Positions 11,065-21,402 of a stretch of 64,000 nt of DNA are shown one piece after another. Source of the stretch: Gymnothorax reevesii (Eukaryota > Chordata > Actinopteri > Anguilliformes > Muraenidae); NCBI GenBank assembly GCA_029721435.1, contig CM056574.1, forward strand, positions 3,857,001 through 3,921,000. Reading direction: 5' to 3'. The first letter of the stretch is position 1; every line of letters begins with the position of its first letter. A program made the translations under genes and the position numbers. The notes under the pieces are model-generated. The model made no database searches and was not told the origin of the DNA. It saw only the letters and a list, made by a program, of their open reading frames with translations.

Positions 11065-11469
11065 TCAGTCATCATTTCCATCACCTGGGTTCACCCTTCC
11101 CATATCGGATGTAATGACTTCTCGCAGTTTGTCCGGTCCATCGTTGCCTTCCTTAACGTCAAGCCCAATTTTATTGAGCTTTCTAACAAAGGTGGCCATG
11201 CCGTTCCAGATTTTCTTTATCCTTTGATCAATCAAATGCAGTCCAAACCCCAATGATGGCAGACCTACTATCATGAATCCAGTTATATAGACATCTTCTA
11301 CATCCTCAATGTCCAGGACCGTCAAACACAGCGAACGCCACTTTCCCCATGAATCCATGACGTAACCGGCCGGGAATGTCCCATCCGGGCATGACGGTTC
11401 TCCAGAACCTGCACGCCTCCCGGAGATAATTTTGTCGATTGCATTAAACGACCAGCTTATAAGATCCAT
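11065..11469 (-). CDS. Hypothetical protein, 134 residues
   Basis: An undamaged minus-strand frame starting at an ATG with a favourable context (ACCAAAATGG). The product is mixed in character: a hydrophobic middle (residues about 60-82, ITGFMIVGLPSLGFGLHLI, possibly one membrane-associated segment) and a charged C-terminus ending in DGNDD. I recognise no family. It lies just downstream of the 3' end of the minus-strand LINE but does not resemble LINE ORF1 or reverse transcriptase. It could be part of an unknown mobile element, a viral-derived fragment or chance. Its length in otherwise stop-rich DNA is the main argument for it being real. Confidence 0.35.
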   Translation of the reverse strand: MDLISWSFNAIDKIISGRRAGSGEPSCPDGTFPAGYVMDSWGKWRSLCLTVLDIEDVEDVYITGFMIVGLPSLGFGLHLIDQRIKKIWNGMATFVRKLNKIGLDVKEGNDGPDKLREVITSDMGRVNPGDGNDD

Positions 11470-11539
11470 TTTGGTTCAGCTGTCTGTAATGTGCTGTGAG
11501 TTGCCTTTCGGACAGTTAGTCTGAAGCGCCCAGTGACAG

Positions 11540-13882
11540 GATACAAATCAACAAGATTAAACATGTTTATAGTCACTCAGATATGCACATTTCAACAAAT
11601 ATTTGAAGACCTTCAGCTCTCCAGCCATCCTTATATTATCATCAAGTACATTCCATGCCCTGACTCCAGCCACAGATCGCGAATGCTCCCTACGTGTCGT
11701 TCTGACCTTGCTTGATTGTAATAACATCCTTCTTCTGGTGTGCTGCATGCAGTCACGCTGAAGAAACAGGTTTCGTACATTTTTGGGCAAACAATTTTTA
11801 TATCCCAAGTAGACAAGTTGCAAGGAGTTGAATTTTACTATATCCTGTAATTTAAGAACCTTTGCCTTAATAAACAAATCATTTGTATGAGTTCCATACG
11901 GAACGCAATAAATAATTCTAAGGGCCTTTTTTTGGAGTTTAAAAAAGATTCTATTGTGTTTTTGTAAGTGTGACCCCATACTTCAGCGCAGTAATGTAGA
12001 TGGGGTGCTATGAGGGCTGAATATATTATTTTAAGAGACTTAAGGTTTAATAATTTCTGCATTTTCTAAAGAATACATACACTTTTAGCTAACTTTCTTT
12101 GAACTAAATTTACATGCGGTTTCCAGCTTAAGAGATTATCTATCATAACTCCCAAAACTTTATATTCGTTTACTCTTTCAATGCTGATACCATTAACTTT
12201 TAAGTCTATGTCGTCCTTTAGGCCTTTTTTCCCAAATATCATAAATTTGGTCTTGGTAAGATTTAATGATAGTTTGTTTACATTAAACCACGTGTGAAGT
12301 TTAGACATTTCATTATTAGCCAATTTGACTAATTGGTTGAGATCAGCACCAGAGCAGAAAATAGTCGTGTCGTCAGCAAATTAAATTAATCTTAGAATAT
12401 CGGATACCTTAACAATCTCATTTATGTAGATTATGAAGAGCTTAGGATCTATGACCGAGCCCTGAGGAATTCCACAGGTAATGTCCAGGCAATTTGATTT
12501 ATTATTGCCCATCTGTACAAATTACGTTCTATTTCTTAAATAATTTTTAATCCATTTTAATGCGGTCCCTCTTATTCCATATTTATACAGTTTTTCAATC
12601 AATATATCGTGATTTATTGCATCAAAAGCCTTCTTCAGGTCAATAAATATACCTATAGAATATAGTTTTGATTCTAGTGAATCTTTGATCATCTCAATAA
12701 GTTCTGTTAGGGCTAGTGCTGTCGAATGCTTTTTCCTGAACCCATACTGACTGTCACATAGACATTTGTGTTTATCTATATAATTGTCCAATCTATCATT
12801 GAAGAGTTTTTCTAAGATTTTTGAACATTGAGGTAAAATCGAGACAGGTCGATAGTTTGAGAAATCATATTTATCCCCGCTTTTGTTGAGAGGGATAACC
12901 TTTGCCATCTTCATTTTATCTGGAAACACTCCGCAAGAGAAGGATAGATTACATATATGCGTAAGTGGAGTTACAATTGCGTTGGTTAGTGTTTTCAGTA
13001 ATTTCATATCTAATTGGTTTACGTCAACAGATGTCTTAGCTGTACAGTTATTCAGAATTGATCTAATTTCGGATTCAGTAACAGGAGTTAATGTCAATGT
13101 GTCTTGTACTTCCTCATCCTTATCAAGGTCGTCCCATCTAAGGTGTGAGGGTTCGATGCCCTTTGCTAGTTCTGGCCCAACATTCACAAAATAACTGTTA
13201 AAATGTTCCACGACTAGATCCATGCTATCTACCTGTTTACCATGAACATTAAAGAAGGCAGGGTACTCCCTCTTCGGAGCCCTCCCAGAAACGGTCTTTA
13301 CTATATTCCAAAGACTTTTGGTGTAATGTTTATTTCCTGTTAAAAGCTTTTCATAATACTCCTTTTTATGCTTCATCAACAAGCTTGTAATTTTATTTCT
13401 GTAAGATTTATATCTTACTTCTGCTTTCTCAGTCCTTTCTCTCAGAAACTGCTTGTATAAAGTTTTTTTTTTTTTTGCTTTTGAAACCCAAGGTCTTCTC
13501 TCTTTGTTTTGCTTCAGATTATTGATTGTTTTGACTAAGCAGTGGGTATCATACAGAGAATTTTCAGTCCACAGGAAAGCCTCATACGCTCTATTCGGGT
13601 CGTTGTCTGCTAATACATTATCCCAATTTTTGATTTAACATATCTAATTCTAGTTCCTTTGGCCTTTTTTCACTTTTAATTCTGATTTCTGTGTATTCCC
13701 GGATTTTCGATCTGGCCTGGTCTTTTATATCTACCTTACAATCACAAATAGCAAAGACTGGCAGATGATCAGTAATGTCATTTATCATGATGCCACAAAA
13801 TATATCAGAATCCAGTACATTAGTATAGATATTATCTATCAAAGTGGCACTATGCCTAGTAATCCTGCTTGGTTTTGTAATT
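11540..13882 (-). mobile_element. Non-LTR retrotransposon (CR1/Jockey-like LINE), broken
   Basis: Minus-strand LINE. From 13880 downward it shows the end of an endonuclease domain (TRHSATLIDNIYTN, then TDHLPVF near 13750). A reverse transcriptase follows, with YRPVSILP, FIDLKKAFDAINHDIL, GIPQGS (near 12460) and FADD (12369-12380), then a C-terminal region ending at 11557. It is damaged by an in-frame TAA before the GIPQGS block near 12525, another TAA just before FADD (12381-12383), a TAG at about 12064 and a frameshift near 11975. The 5' side is cut exactly where a palindrome begins (13883). Clade placement is by motif and is not certain. Confidence 0.83.
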
Positions 13883-14062
13883 AAAGTAAGCCGGCTGCGC
13901 CAGATTCCCGAAAAACTATGCAAGAATCTTGCCGAAGTTGCACAATAAGCCCTCCGAACTCCACAATGGCTGCAGCTATCGCAGGGTTTGGAGGGCTTAT
14001 CGCGCAACTTCAGCAAGATTCTCGCCTAATTTTTCAAGAATCTCGTGCAGTCGGCTTACTTT
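13883..14062. repeat. Foldback palindrome with about 80-bp arms
   Basis: Two arms of about 80 bp, beginning AAAGTAAGCCGGCTGCGCCA on the left and matching in reverse to the ...CTTACTTT at 14062, are separated by only about 20 bp. By eye the arms agree at most positions. It would form a long hairpin and looks like a foldback MITE. It sits at the truncated 5' edge of the LINE. No clear target duplication was found. Confidence 0.78.
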
Positions 14063-14274
14063 GAGACGCGCTGGAACGCACCCCAAATTTCTTTTTGCCC
14101 CACATCAGCTATATTGGGCGTGCGTGTGCGGAATTCCGGTCTTAAACCCAACTGGTCTACTGTATTTCTCTATGGTCTGACTAGGCAGACTGTAGATCGG
14201 GAAAAGATTGAATGAGGCTTGGCGATGATTTTGAACAAGGAGAGAAATAAAATCCGGGAGAGTGCAAATGGAGC

Positions 14275-15325
14275 ATGAAGAAGGAGAAGGAGAAGGGAAA
14301 AAAGAAAAGGAAAAAGGGATTTGAGAATGAAATAAATGAAGAGATTTTTGTTGTTGGCTTTAAGGCGGTCGGAGAGAGTTGGGAAGTCAACCGAGTGTTC
14401 TGTGATAGTCATCAAGTTGGAAAATTTGTCAAGAAAGAGATTGGAGATGTTAAGTCCGTGAGGATGGCGAGAAGTGGAACAATGACTGTGGATGTGTAGC
14501 AAAAAGACAAATGGAAAAGGCGCGAAAAATAAAAGTATTTGGCAATAGTCCAGTAAAGTGTTTCTCACTGAAACGACAGCGACAGCAAAGGCAGTTATAA
14601 AAGGGGTTTCTTTGTCAGTGAATCCAGATGATTTTTTGGAGGTAGAAGGAGTTTGTACCGCGAGGCGATTACATAGCTATAGAAATGGGAGTAAACAAGA
14701 GAGTATGGCGGTGCTCCTAGAGTTTGAAAATGAGTTGCCAGAACGAATTTTAATTTATTATGTGAGTAACAGGGTGTGGGTGTTTGAAAAAGCTCCCCTT
14801 TGTTGTTATTGGTGCCAAGGTTATGGTCATGTTGTGGCAGTGTGCAAAAATGAGAAGTATTGGTGTAGAAGATGTGGTAAAGAGGGGTGCTCAGAAGAGT
14901 GGTGTGATTTAACAAAAGAGAAGACTGTTTGCTATCACTGCAGAGGAAACCATGAAGCGGGGGCAAAACAATCTGAACGCAGAGAATTAGAAATTGAAGT
15001 TGAGTGGACTAGGATACAGAGGAAAATGTCGTATGTGGAGGCTACAAAGACGGTGAGGCTCGAGAAGAAATCAGTGAGGAAAGAAATGGGCACAATTGAA
15101 ATGAAAGGGAAAGAACCACACAGTCCTGATAAGCAGTTAGTTTCTGTCGACAAGCGAAAGATTTTAGCTTTCATTGCGATGGTGATAAATTGTGCAAGTG
15201 AGATTGACACAAAAACAGAGAGAATTAGGACGGTGATACATGCAGCTCAGGAGATTTTAGAGATAAGTGATCTTAAAGAGGAGGAAATTCAAGGAATTTT
15301 GGAGAAGTGGTTCAGTGGAAGTTAA
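14275..15325 (+). pseudogene. LINE ORF1 (nucleic-acid binding, Cys knuckles)
   Basis: An N-terminal Lys/Glu-rich part (14275-14499) and a 255-residue part (14558-15325) lie in different frames, so there is a frameshift near 14500. The second part carries three Cys-rich motifs: CCYWCQGYGHVVAVC, WCRRCGKEGC and CYHCRGNH, as in gag-like ORF1 proteins of I/Nimb LINEs that bind the element RNA. The C-terminal half is charged and probably helical. Confidence 0.8.
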
Positions 15326-15408
15326 TTATCAAAATTTTAATTGTTTCGTGGCAATATTATTACCGAGGATTGTGGAGTAGATAGGGAGATGGGGAGAAGG
15401 CAGAGATT

Positions 15409-16780
15409 ATGGTCAGGGCATTTGCAAGGGTTCATAGTGAGGAGAATTTGTCAGAGGAGGGGTTAAGGGGTAGGGAAGAGACATTGAGACGCCGCCGAGG
15501 GACAGTGGGAAGGAAGAAGGGAGGGAACAGTGTGATAGATGAGCCGTTTATGATCGGAGAGATGGTTAGGGCAATGAAAAAGTGCAAGCCTACGTCGCCA
15601 GGTGAGGATAGGGTGTGTTATAGTATGCTACAGAACATGGGAGAGGGAGGCAAAAGAGCACTGCTAGGCCTTTATAACAGAGTATGGAGGGAGGGCAAGA
15701 TGCCGAGGGTGTGGAAGCAGGCAGTGGTAGTGCCGATACTGAAGCCCGGTAAGGACCCAACGATGCCATCTAGCTGTAGGCCTATAGCCCTGACCTCAAA
15801 TGTGTGTAAGCTGATGGAGAGGATGGTGGCGGACAGGTTGACATATGTGTTGGAGAGGAAAGGGCTGCTAGCAGGGCACCAGAGTGGGTTCAGGAAAGGG
15901 AGAAACCCCATGGATGCAGTGGTTAGATTGGAGGATGAAGTGAGGAGGGCCCAGGTGAACAGGGAGTCAGTGGTAGCTGTGTTTTTTGATGTAGAGAAGG
16001 CATATGACATGATGTGGAGAGAAGGAATGCTGATTAAGCTGCACATGCTTGGGGTTGGGGGGAGAGTATTTAATTGGGTGGCAAATTTCCTGGAGCAGAG
16101 GAGGATCCGGGTCAGAGTGGGGTCAGAATTGTCTAGCCAGTTGGAAGTGAGCAATGGTACTCCACAGGGGAGTGTAATCAGTCCGCTATTATATACAATC
16201 ATGATAAATGATATCTTTGATGAAGTGCCTGTGGAGATAGGGAGGTCCCTTTTTGCAGACGATGGGGCAATCTGGAAGAGGGGGAGGAGTCTGGAGGGGG
16301 CGGTACAGAAGGTGCAGGGGACCATAGGTGGGGTAGAGAAGTGGGGGTTGGACTGGGGCAGTAGGTTTTCAGTAGAGAAGACCAAGGTGGTATTTTTTAC
16401 AAGAAAGAGAGAGGGAGAACTAGGACTGAAAATGTACGGGCAGAGGCTGGAGAAAGTGGGGGCATTCAAGTACCTTGGGGTTGTATTTGATTGGCACCTG
16501 ACCTGGGAGGGACATATCAAGAGGGCAGTGGAGAAGTAATAAAGTAATAAATGTAATGAGGTGTTTGACAGGGAGGAGGTGGGGAGCGAGTGTAGTGGCC
16601 TTGAGGACAGTATATCGGGGAATAATCAGGGACCAGCTGATGGCTAACAACTGGATAAATCTGAAGGGGCAGGGGACTCACACCCCACTGAGGGGGTTTT
16701 GGGGGAATGTTGGGAAAACGGGAAGGGAAGAAGGAAGAATTTTGGAAGGATGGGAGGGGAGGTAGCAGGGGAATATGGGG
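15409..16780 (+). pseudogene. LINE reverse transcriptase (I/Nimb type)
   Basis: The 376-residue open frame ends at 16539. It contains the linker before the polymerase, then CRPIALTSN, GLLAGHQSGFRKGR, FFDVEKAYD, NGTPQGSVISP and the catalytic FADD (about 16254-16265). After a frameshift at about 16538 the thumb region continues in another frame (MRCLTGRRWGAS, from 16556). The catalytic Asp residues are present, but the separation from ORF1 and RNase H shows that it is dead. Confidence 0.88.
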
Positions 16781-16841
16781 TGGGGAATCTTAATCTGGGG
16801 CCCACAGTGGTGATCCCGGCGGTAGCCCCATGGAAACTTGA

Positions 16842-17690
16842 TTGGCCAGAGGTAGATTGGAGGTTGCTGGACAAGAAGAGGGAAGGGGAGAGGTTGATTT
16901 GGTGGGGGAATTTGAAAGGCTGATTGGTGGGAGTTATGAGGGATACACAGAAATATATTCTGATGGGTCAAAGGATCCTAGCACTGGAAATGCAGGATTT
17001 GGTATAGTGGTGCCAGAAAGGGGGGTGAAGATAAACAGAAGAACCTCAGATGGATTAGGTGTATATACCGTGGAAATGGTAGCGATGCTAGTGGCAGTGA
17101 GATGGGTGGAGCTGGCTCGGATGGAAAAGGTTTTGGTTTGTAGCGATTCCGCGGCAGTGCTTGCGAGTCTGAGATCCTTCCACTCAAGTAGTAGGCAGGA
17201 CATTCTGTATGAGGTATTGATGAGCGTGACCAGGTGTGTGAGTCAGGGCAAAGAAATCCATTTTATGTGGGTACCTGCGCATCTAGGGGTGAAGGTGGCA
17301 AAGGAGGCATGAAAAAAAGAGAGGGTGGATATGGCTGTTAGATTCAGCAAGGCAGAGGCGAAGGGGGTCATCTGGGATAAGGTATGTCAGAAGTGGCAGG
17401 CTAGGTGGGATGGGGAGGAGAGGAGAGGGGGCGTCACCTCTACCAGCTTCAGAAGAGTGTGAGGGGGCAGAGTATTGGGGGGGGGGCAGTAGGAAGGATG
17501 AGGTAGTGTGGATGAGGTTGAGGGTAGGGCATTGTTCACTGAATGGGACACTGAAGCTGATGGGGAAACATGTGACAGGGCTGTGTGAGGGATGTGGGGA
17601 GGAGGTGGAGACAGTGGACCACATGTTGTTAGAGTGTAAGGCGTATGAGAAGGAGAGGAAAGTAATGGAATATTAGGAAAATAAGAGTTG
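16842..17690 (+). pseudogene. LINE RNase H and C-terminal region
   Basis: RNase H core with SDGSKD, VYTVEMVAML and CSDSAAVLAS providing the Asp-Glu-Asp set, then VPAHLGV near 17270. The frame breaks at 17312 in an A-rich run. A later piece (to 17676) has LRVGHCSLNGTL and CEGCGEEVETVDHMLLEC, the C-terminal Cys/His motif of I-group ORF2. In a live element this domain removes RNA from the RNA-DNA hybrid. Confidence 0.85.
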
Positions 17691-17855
17691 GGGCAATAGG
17701 AGTGAAGGAAGCGCTTCGTGAGGGAGGGGGGACTAAGATGAGGATCGTGTTGGGTTTCCTGAAGAGTGTGGGGGTGTATGAGTGGGTGTGAGGGGGACAG
17801 TAATAAGCAGAATGAGAATCTCAGAATGTACATTAGTGGAAAGGATCCTTTAGAA

Positions 17856-18048
17856 CAGGGCTGCCCAACCCTGTTCCTAGAGAGCTACCATCCTGTAGGT
17901 TTCTACTCCAACCCCAATTCAACACACCTGATTCAGCTCATTAGCAGCTCGTCAATATCTGTAACTGGGGAAGCAGGAGTGATTTGCTTTTAATGGAGTG
18001 ATACCCTTCAGGATGGTCGATCTCCAGGAACAGGGCTGGGCAGCCCTG
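17856..18048. mobile_element. hAT-type MITE
   Basis: A 193-bp element with inverted ends CAGGGCTGCCCAACCCTG and CAGGAACAGGGCTGGGCAGC...CCTG. Perfect 8-bp target duplications CTTTAGAA stand at 17848-17855 and 18049-18056. It belongs to a MITE type very common in teleosts. It is inserted in the 3' untranslated part of the I/Nimb LINE. Confidence 0.93.
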
Positions 18049-18211
18049 CTTTAGAATTAGGTTACTGAAATAAACCTGGAGACTGGCCCACACGCCGAGT
18101 CAGTAGGTGGCGGTAATGCCCCATAAGCAAATTATATCACGCCGTTTACACTAAGAAGAAGAAGAATCTGTGAGGCAGGCCAGTGTGCCTGCGCAGAGTT
18201 TTTACTTCCCG

Positions 18212-18640
18212 TAACGCAACACCTCCCTTTGTCCGGTTTCTCCCTCTTTTTTCATTTCTCTAATCTGTTCATATATGATAAGTTTAGTGTGCCGTAGCGG
18301 GCAGGTATGTTATGATCCACGCTAAAATGAATAAAGCTGCATCTTCTAGTCCTGCTGGTCTGATTTCCCGGCGTTTTTATGGTCAGTGACAACGAGCTCG
18401 TCTGCAAGTGTCAAGCCAACGCTTTACAAGAGACGCCCGAACATCACATCCAACCCGAAGGTGGAGTGACTCTCTTCAGAGCTCAATTCGTCGGATGACG
18501 GAGATCATTTCACCGGAGTTTGTGAGTTTAATCGTCTGAGTATCGCTAACTCTCGGTACCGCATTGTGTGTAGAAGGAGTTCAGCCATTTCGGTCAGACA
18601 AGAGCTGACTGCAGAACGGTTTCATTAAGCAGTGAGATGT
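18212..18640 (+). repeat. Dispersed 430-bp block, copy 1
   Basis: Nearly identical by eye to 59424-59859, same orientation, with a 5-bp indel and scattered changes. Both copies start about 50-90 bp downstream of an I/Nimb-type LINE tail. The block contains an ATG at about 18327 opening a 20-codon frame (MNKAASSSPAGL...) that is conserved in both copies and overlaps a possible splice donor (ATG|GTCAGT near 18380). It may be the 5' end of a multicopy gene family or an unrecognised repeat. Confidence 0.75.
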
Positions 18641-19262
18641 CTTATTATTATTGTTTTCGGACTTTATGTTCCTTTTTGTTATATATATGATACTGTTTTA
18701 GCTGCATCTTGGAGTAGGCACTCTCGTGAAAGACGGAAAATATTCGTTTGGACGCGCTGTTTTGCCTTTCAATCAGCCATACTCAAAACTGCGTACAGAT
18801 GTTTCTCATCTTTGTTTTTGATTTAATTTCAACCAGATAGGCGATCATGAAGAGCGTGTTTGATCACCTGATGAGTCAAATAATGTAGCGCGGAAGATCC
18901 AGAGCAGTTTCGTGAAGCGTGCGGTTACGAGTAAATTATTTTTCTGAACTGAGTTTAGCAGTGGCGGAGACAGACAATTTTCATCGGGGTGGCCGGACTG
19001 AGACCGTTGCTCACAAAGGGGTGGCACTGAAACTGATATCTTATCTCCGGAGGGGGGGGGCGAGGGTATTGTTTTTTGATTCGGCTTGATTGATTGTTTC
19101 TTAACACCTCATTGGTTGGTTTGACGGTTTATTTTGAATATATAATTAAAAAGACCAGTACAGAAGAGTGAATGTATACAAAACAGAAAGGCCAAGAAAA
19201 AAAAAGTTTATACAATATCGAGTTCAATTTATACATTCGAAAGGGAGTGGGAAGAAGTAAAA
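18641..19262. other. No gene recognised
   Basis: Non-coding. A stretch at 18958-19055 containing GTGGCGGAGACAGACAATTT and GGGGTGGC resembles one end of a teleost hAT element, but the other end was not found. Confidence 0.35.
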
Positions 19263-19769
19263 ACTTACTGTACCCAAGCCCTCCTCCATCAGTAATTAAT
19301 CATAATCATCTTACTGTACCCCAGCCCTCCTCCATCAGTAATTAATCATAATCATCTTGCTGTACCCCACCCCTCCTCCATCAGTAATTAATCATAATCA
19401 TCTTACTGTACCCCACCCCTCCTCCAACAGTAATTAATCATAATCATCTTGCTGTACCCCACCCCTCCTCCATCAGTAATGAATCATAATCATCTTGCTG
19501 TACCCCAGCCCTCCTCCATCAGTAATTAATCATAATCATCTTGCTGTACCCCAGCCCTCCTCCATCAGTAATTAATCATAATCATCTTGCTGTACCCCAC
19601 CCCTCCTCCATCAGTAATTAATCATAATCATCTTACTGTACCCCACCCCTCCTCCATCAGTAATTAATCATAATCATCTTACTGTACCCCACCCCTCCTC
19701 CAACAGTAATTAATCATAATCATCTTACTGTACCCCACCCCTCCTCCATCAGTAATTCATCATAATCAT
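19263..19769 (+). repeat. Minisatellite, 46-bp unit, about 11 copies
   Basis: Tandem units of 46 bp, each with TGTACCCCACCCCTCCTCCA and then a CAGTAATTAATCATAATCAT segment, repeated 11 times from about 19263 to 19769. Units differ at a few fixed positions: TTACTG or TTGCTG, CCCAGCC or CCCACCC, CCATCAG or CCAACAG. There are no unique spacers, so it is not CRISPR-like. Confidence 0.95.
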
Positions 19770-21400
19770 ACCGTCAGTTCTCCACTACATACACCTTGTA
19801 CATTTTTTAACTTTTTCAGTCATAAGAATTTTCATAACATATTACTGTACAAATACATATCACCTTATGCACATAACCGGACATACCTGAGAGCATTCCT
19901 GAGTCTAAGAGCACATATACACATCTTTACATAAATTACAAAATATCAGATTTCAATAAGGTAAGCCAGACAACAATAATAATAATCATTAGAAGAATGA
20001 TAATGATGATTATTAAACAGCAGGTCTCTGCAACCATCTTAGGAGTTTTAAACTATCTACATCACAGGGATGTGATCTAATTCGCGGAATTCCGCGTTTT
20101 TATCTTCAAAATTAAAAAAAAAAAAACAAAACCATAAAACTTTGATTTTTCGGTCATGAAAATGCGATTTAATATCTACAGCATATTTTTAGTATTTCCG
20201 TAACTGAATTGATCTTATGCATGACGCATTCTACAGAACTTCCGTTTTCAAATTAGCCGGCTAAGGCACTGTCGGTCAAATGTCATGCTGTGTGGGCAGG
20301 GGCCGCGGCGGCAAGTTTCAACACTGCGGAAAAGACACGACTTCGATATTGCGGATATTCGAGACGACAGATGGCTTGTGGTATAGTAATTATAACTAGA
20401 CAATTCCCGCTGGAATTGTAAGAGTGGGCCTGGCCTCTGCAGGTGGGACACAGGGGTGCCCTGGGATGCTGCTGGGACTACTCAATTGTCTATTTTGTCT
20501 CTTTCTATATTTTGTCTGCATTTTTTAGTCGTAAAAAAAAAATACTAACATATAAAAAATAAAAACAGTGTTTAGTGGCATTTCAGAGGTGAGTTGCTTG
20601 GTGGTTGCTATGGGGTCATTCCAAGTGAAAGGACCAGATATTCCTTGGGAGTGTTGCTGCACCATTTTCAAATTAGTCTCAAATTTACAAGCCACTAGAT
20701 AGTCACAAAAGTACTTTCTATGCGAAATTGTAGGCCTGTAGCTCAAATAGTTACTGAGTTATGGGGGTCTGAAATTTTCAGAATTTGGGCTATAAATAGC
20801 CAAGAAAAGCCTCGCCAGGGTTTTTTGCATCTTTAAGTGGTTAATTCTCAACCTCTAGACATATCAGAGAGCTGTTAGTTGGTATACAAGGCCTCTGCAT
20901 GTAGCTAGTGCTCCATAAACATCCCCAGGTGTTTCCCTACACTCTGCAGGCCATGGGGGCTTGCTAAAAATGCCAAAAATTAAGAAAAACCTACTCGCGA
21001 GTGGGGTTTAGGGCCTTAAAGGTATTAGAAATACTGCACAGAAGTGTTCTGATAACCCTGGGTTCCATTCTACACAAACTTGTGTGATACCTTAGCAAGC
21101 TGGAGCTTTCTAGGTACCTCAGTTTGGAAAATATGAGCTCCCAAAGTTGGACGAGATTTTTAATTGGCTGTTTTTGGTGGCAAAAATCTCCATGTTGGAC
21201 AGGTGTCAGAGACCCCAACTTGTTCTAAAAGACAGTTCCATCTGTCTTCTATCACTTGACAAAAATGCAGCAGGGTTATATTTGTAGTTACTGAGATATT
21301 CTTATTCAAAATGGCATGGGTGATGCCAAAATCGTTTTTGCTTTTCAGTACTTTAAATTGGGATACAAGTATTAGTAGTCATTCCAATGGCAGTATTATG
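19770..21400. other. No gene recognised
   Basis: AT-rich non-coding DNA. Near 20075-20100 there is a short AATTCGCGGAATTCCGCG sequence like the subterminal repeats of the element at 42849-44393. From about 20590 to 21390 the sequence is of more even composition with no recognisable frames. Small open frames look like chance. Confidence 0.4.
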
Positions 21401-21402
21401 TA

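Larger units (their letters stand above)
14200..18165 (+). mobile_element. I/Nimb-type LINE lacking its endonuclease
   Basis: Plus-strand LINE with an ORF1 bearing Cys-rich knuckles, a reverse transcriptase, an RNase H domain, a C-terminal Cys/His region and a 3' tail containing the GGTGGCGGTAATGC motif and a GAA repeat. RNase H after the reverse transcriptase is typical of the I group. Only about 80 bp separate ORF1 from the region just before the reverse transcriptase, so the roughly 0.7-1 kb endonuclease has been deleted. The coding strand is strongly G/purine-rich compared with the surroundings. A hAT MITE is nested in its 3' part. Confidence 0.85.

Noticed and set aside
14170..17833. Pro/Ser-rich minus-strand frames across the I/Nimb LINE
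   Set aside because: They arise because the LINE coding strand is purine-rich. The plus strand carries the recognisable domains.
18212..18640. LINE 3' transduction as the cause of the duplicated block
   Set aside because: The sequence between each LINE tail and the block differs and the two LINEs are different subfamilies, so a single carried-along flank does not explain it.
19263..19769. Regularly spaced repeats that could suggest CRISPR
   Set aside because: There are no unique spacers, the repeats are contiguous and the genome is a vertebrate's.
20070..20130. Another copy of the CAGTCCCCGGGG transposon
   Set aside because: Only a short AATTCCGCG similarity is present, with no terminal repeat or target duplication.
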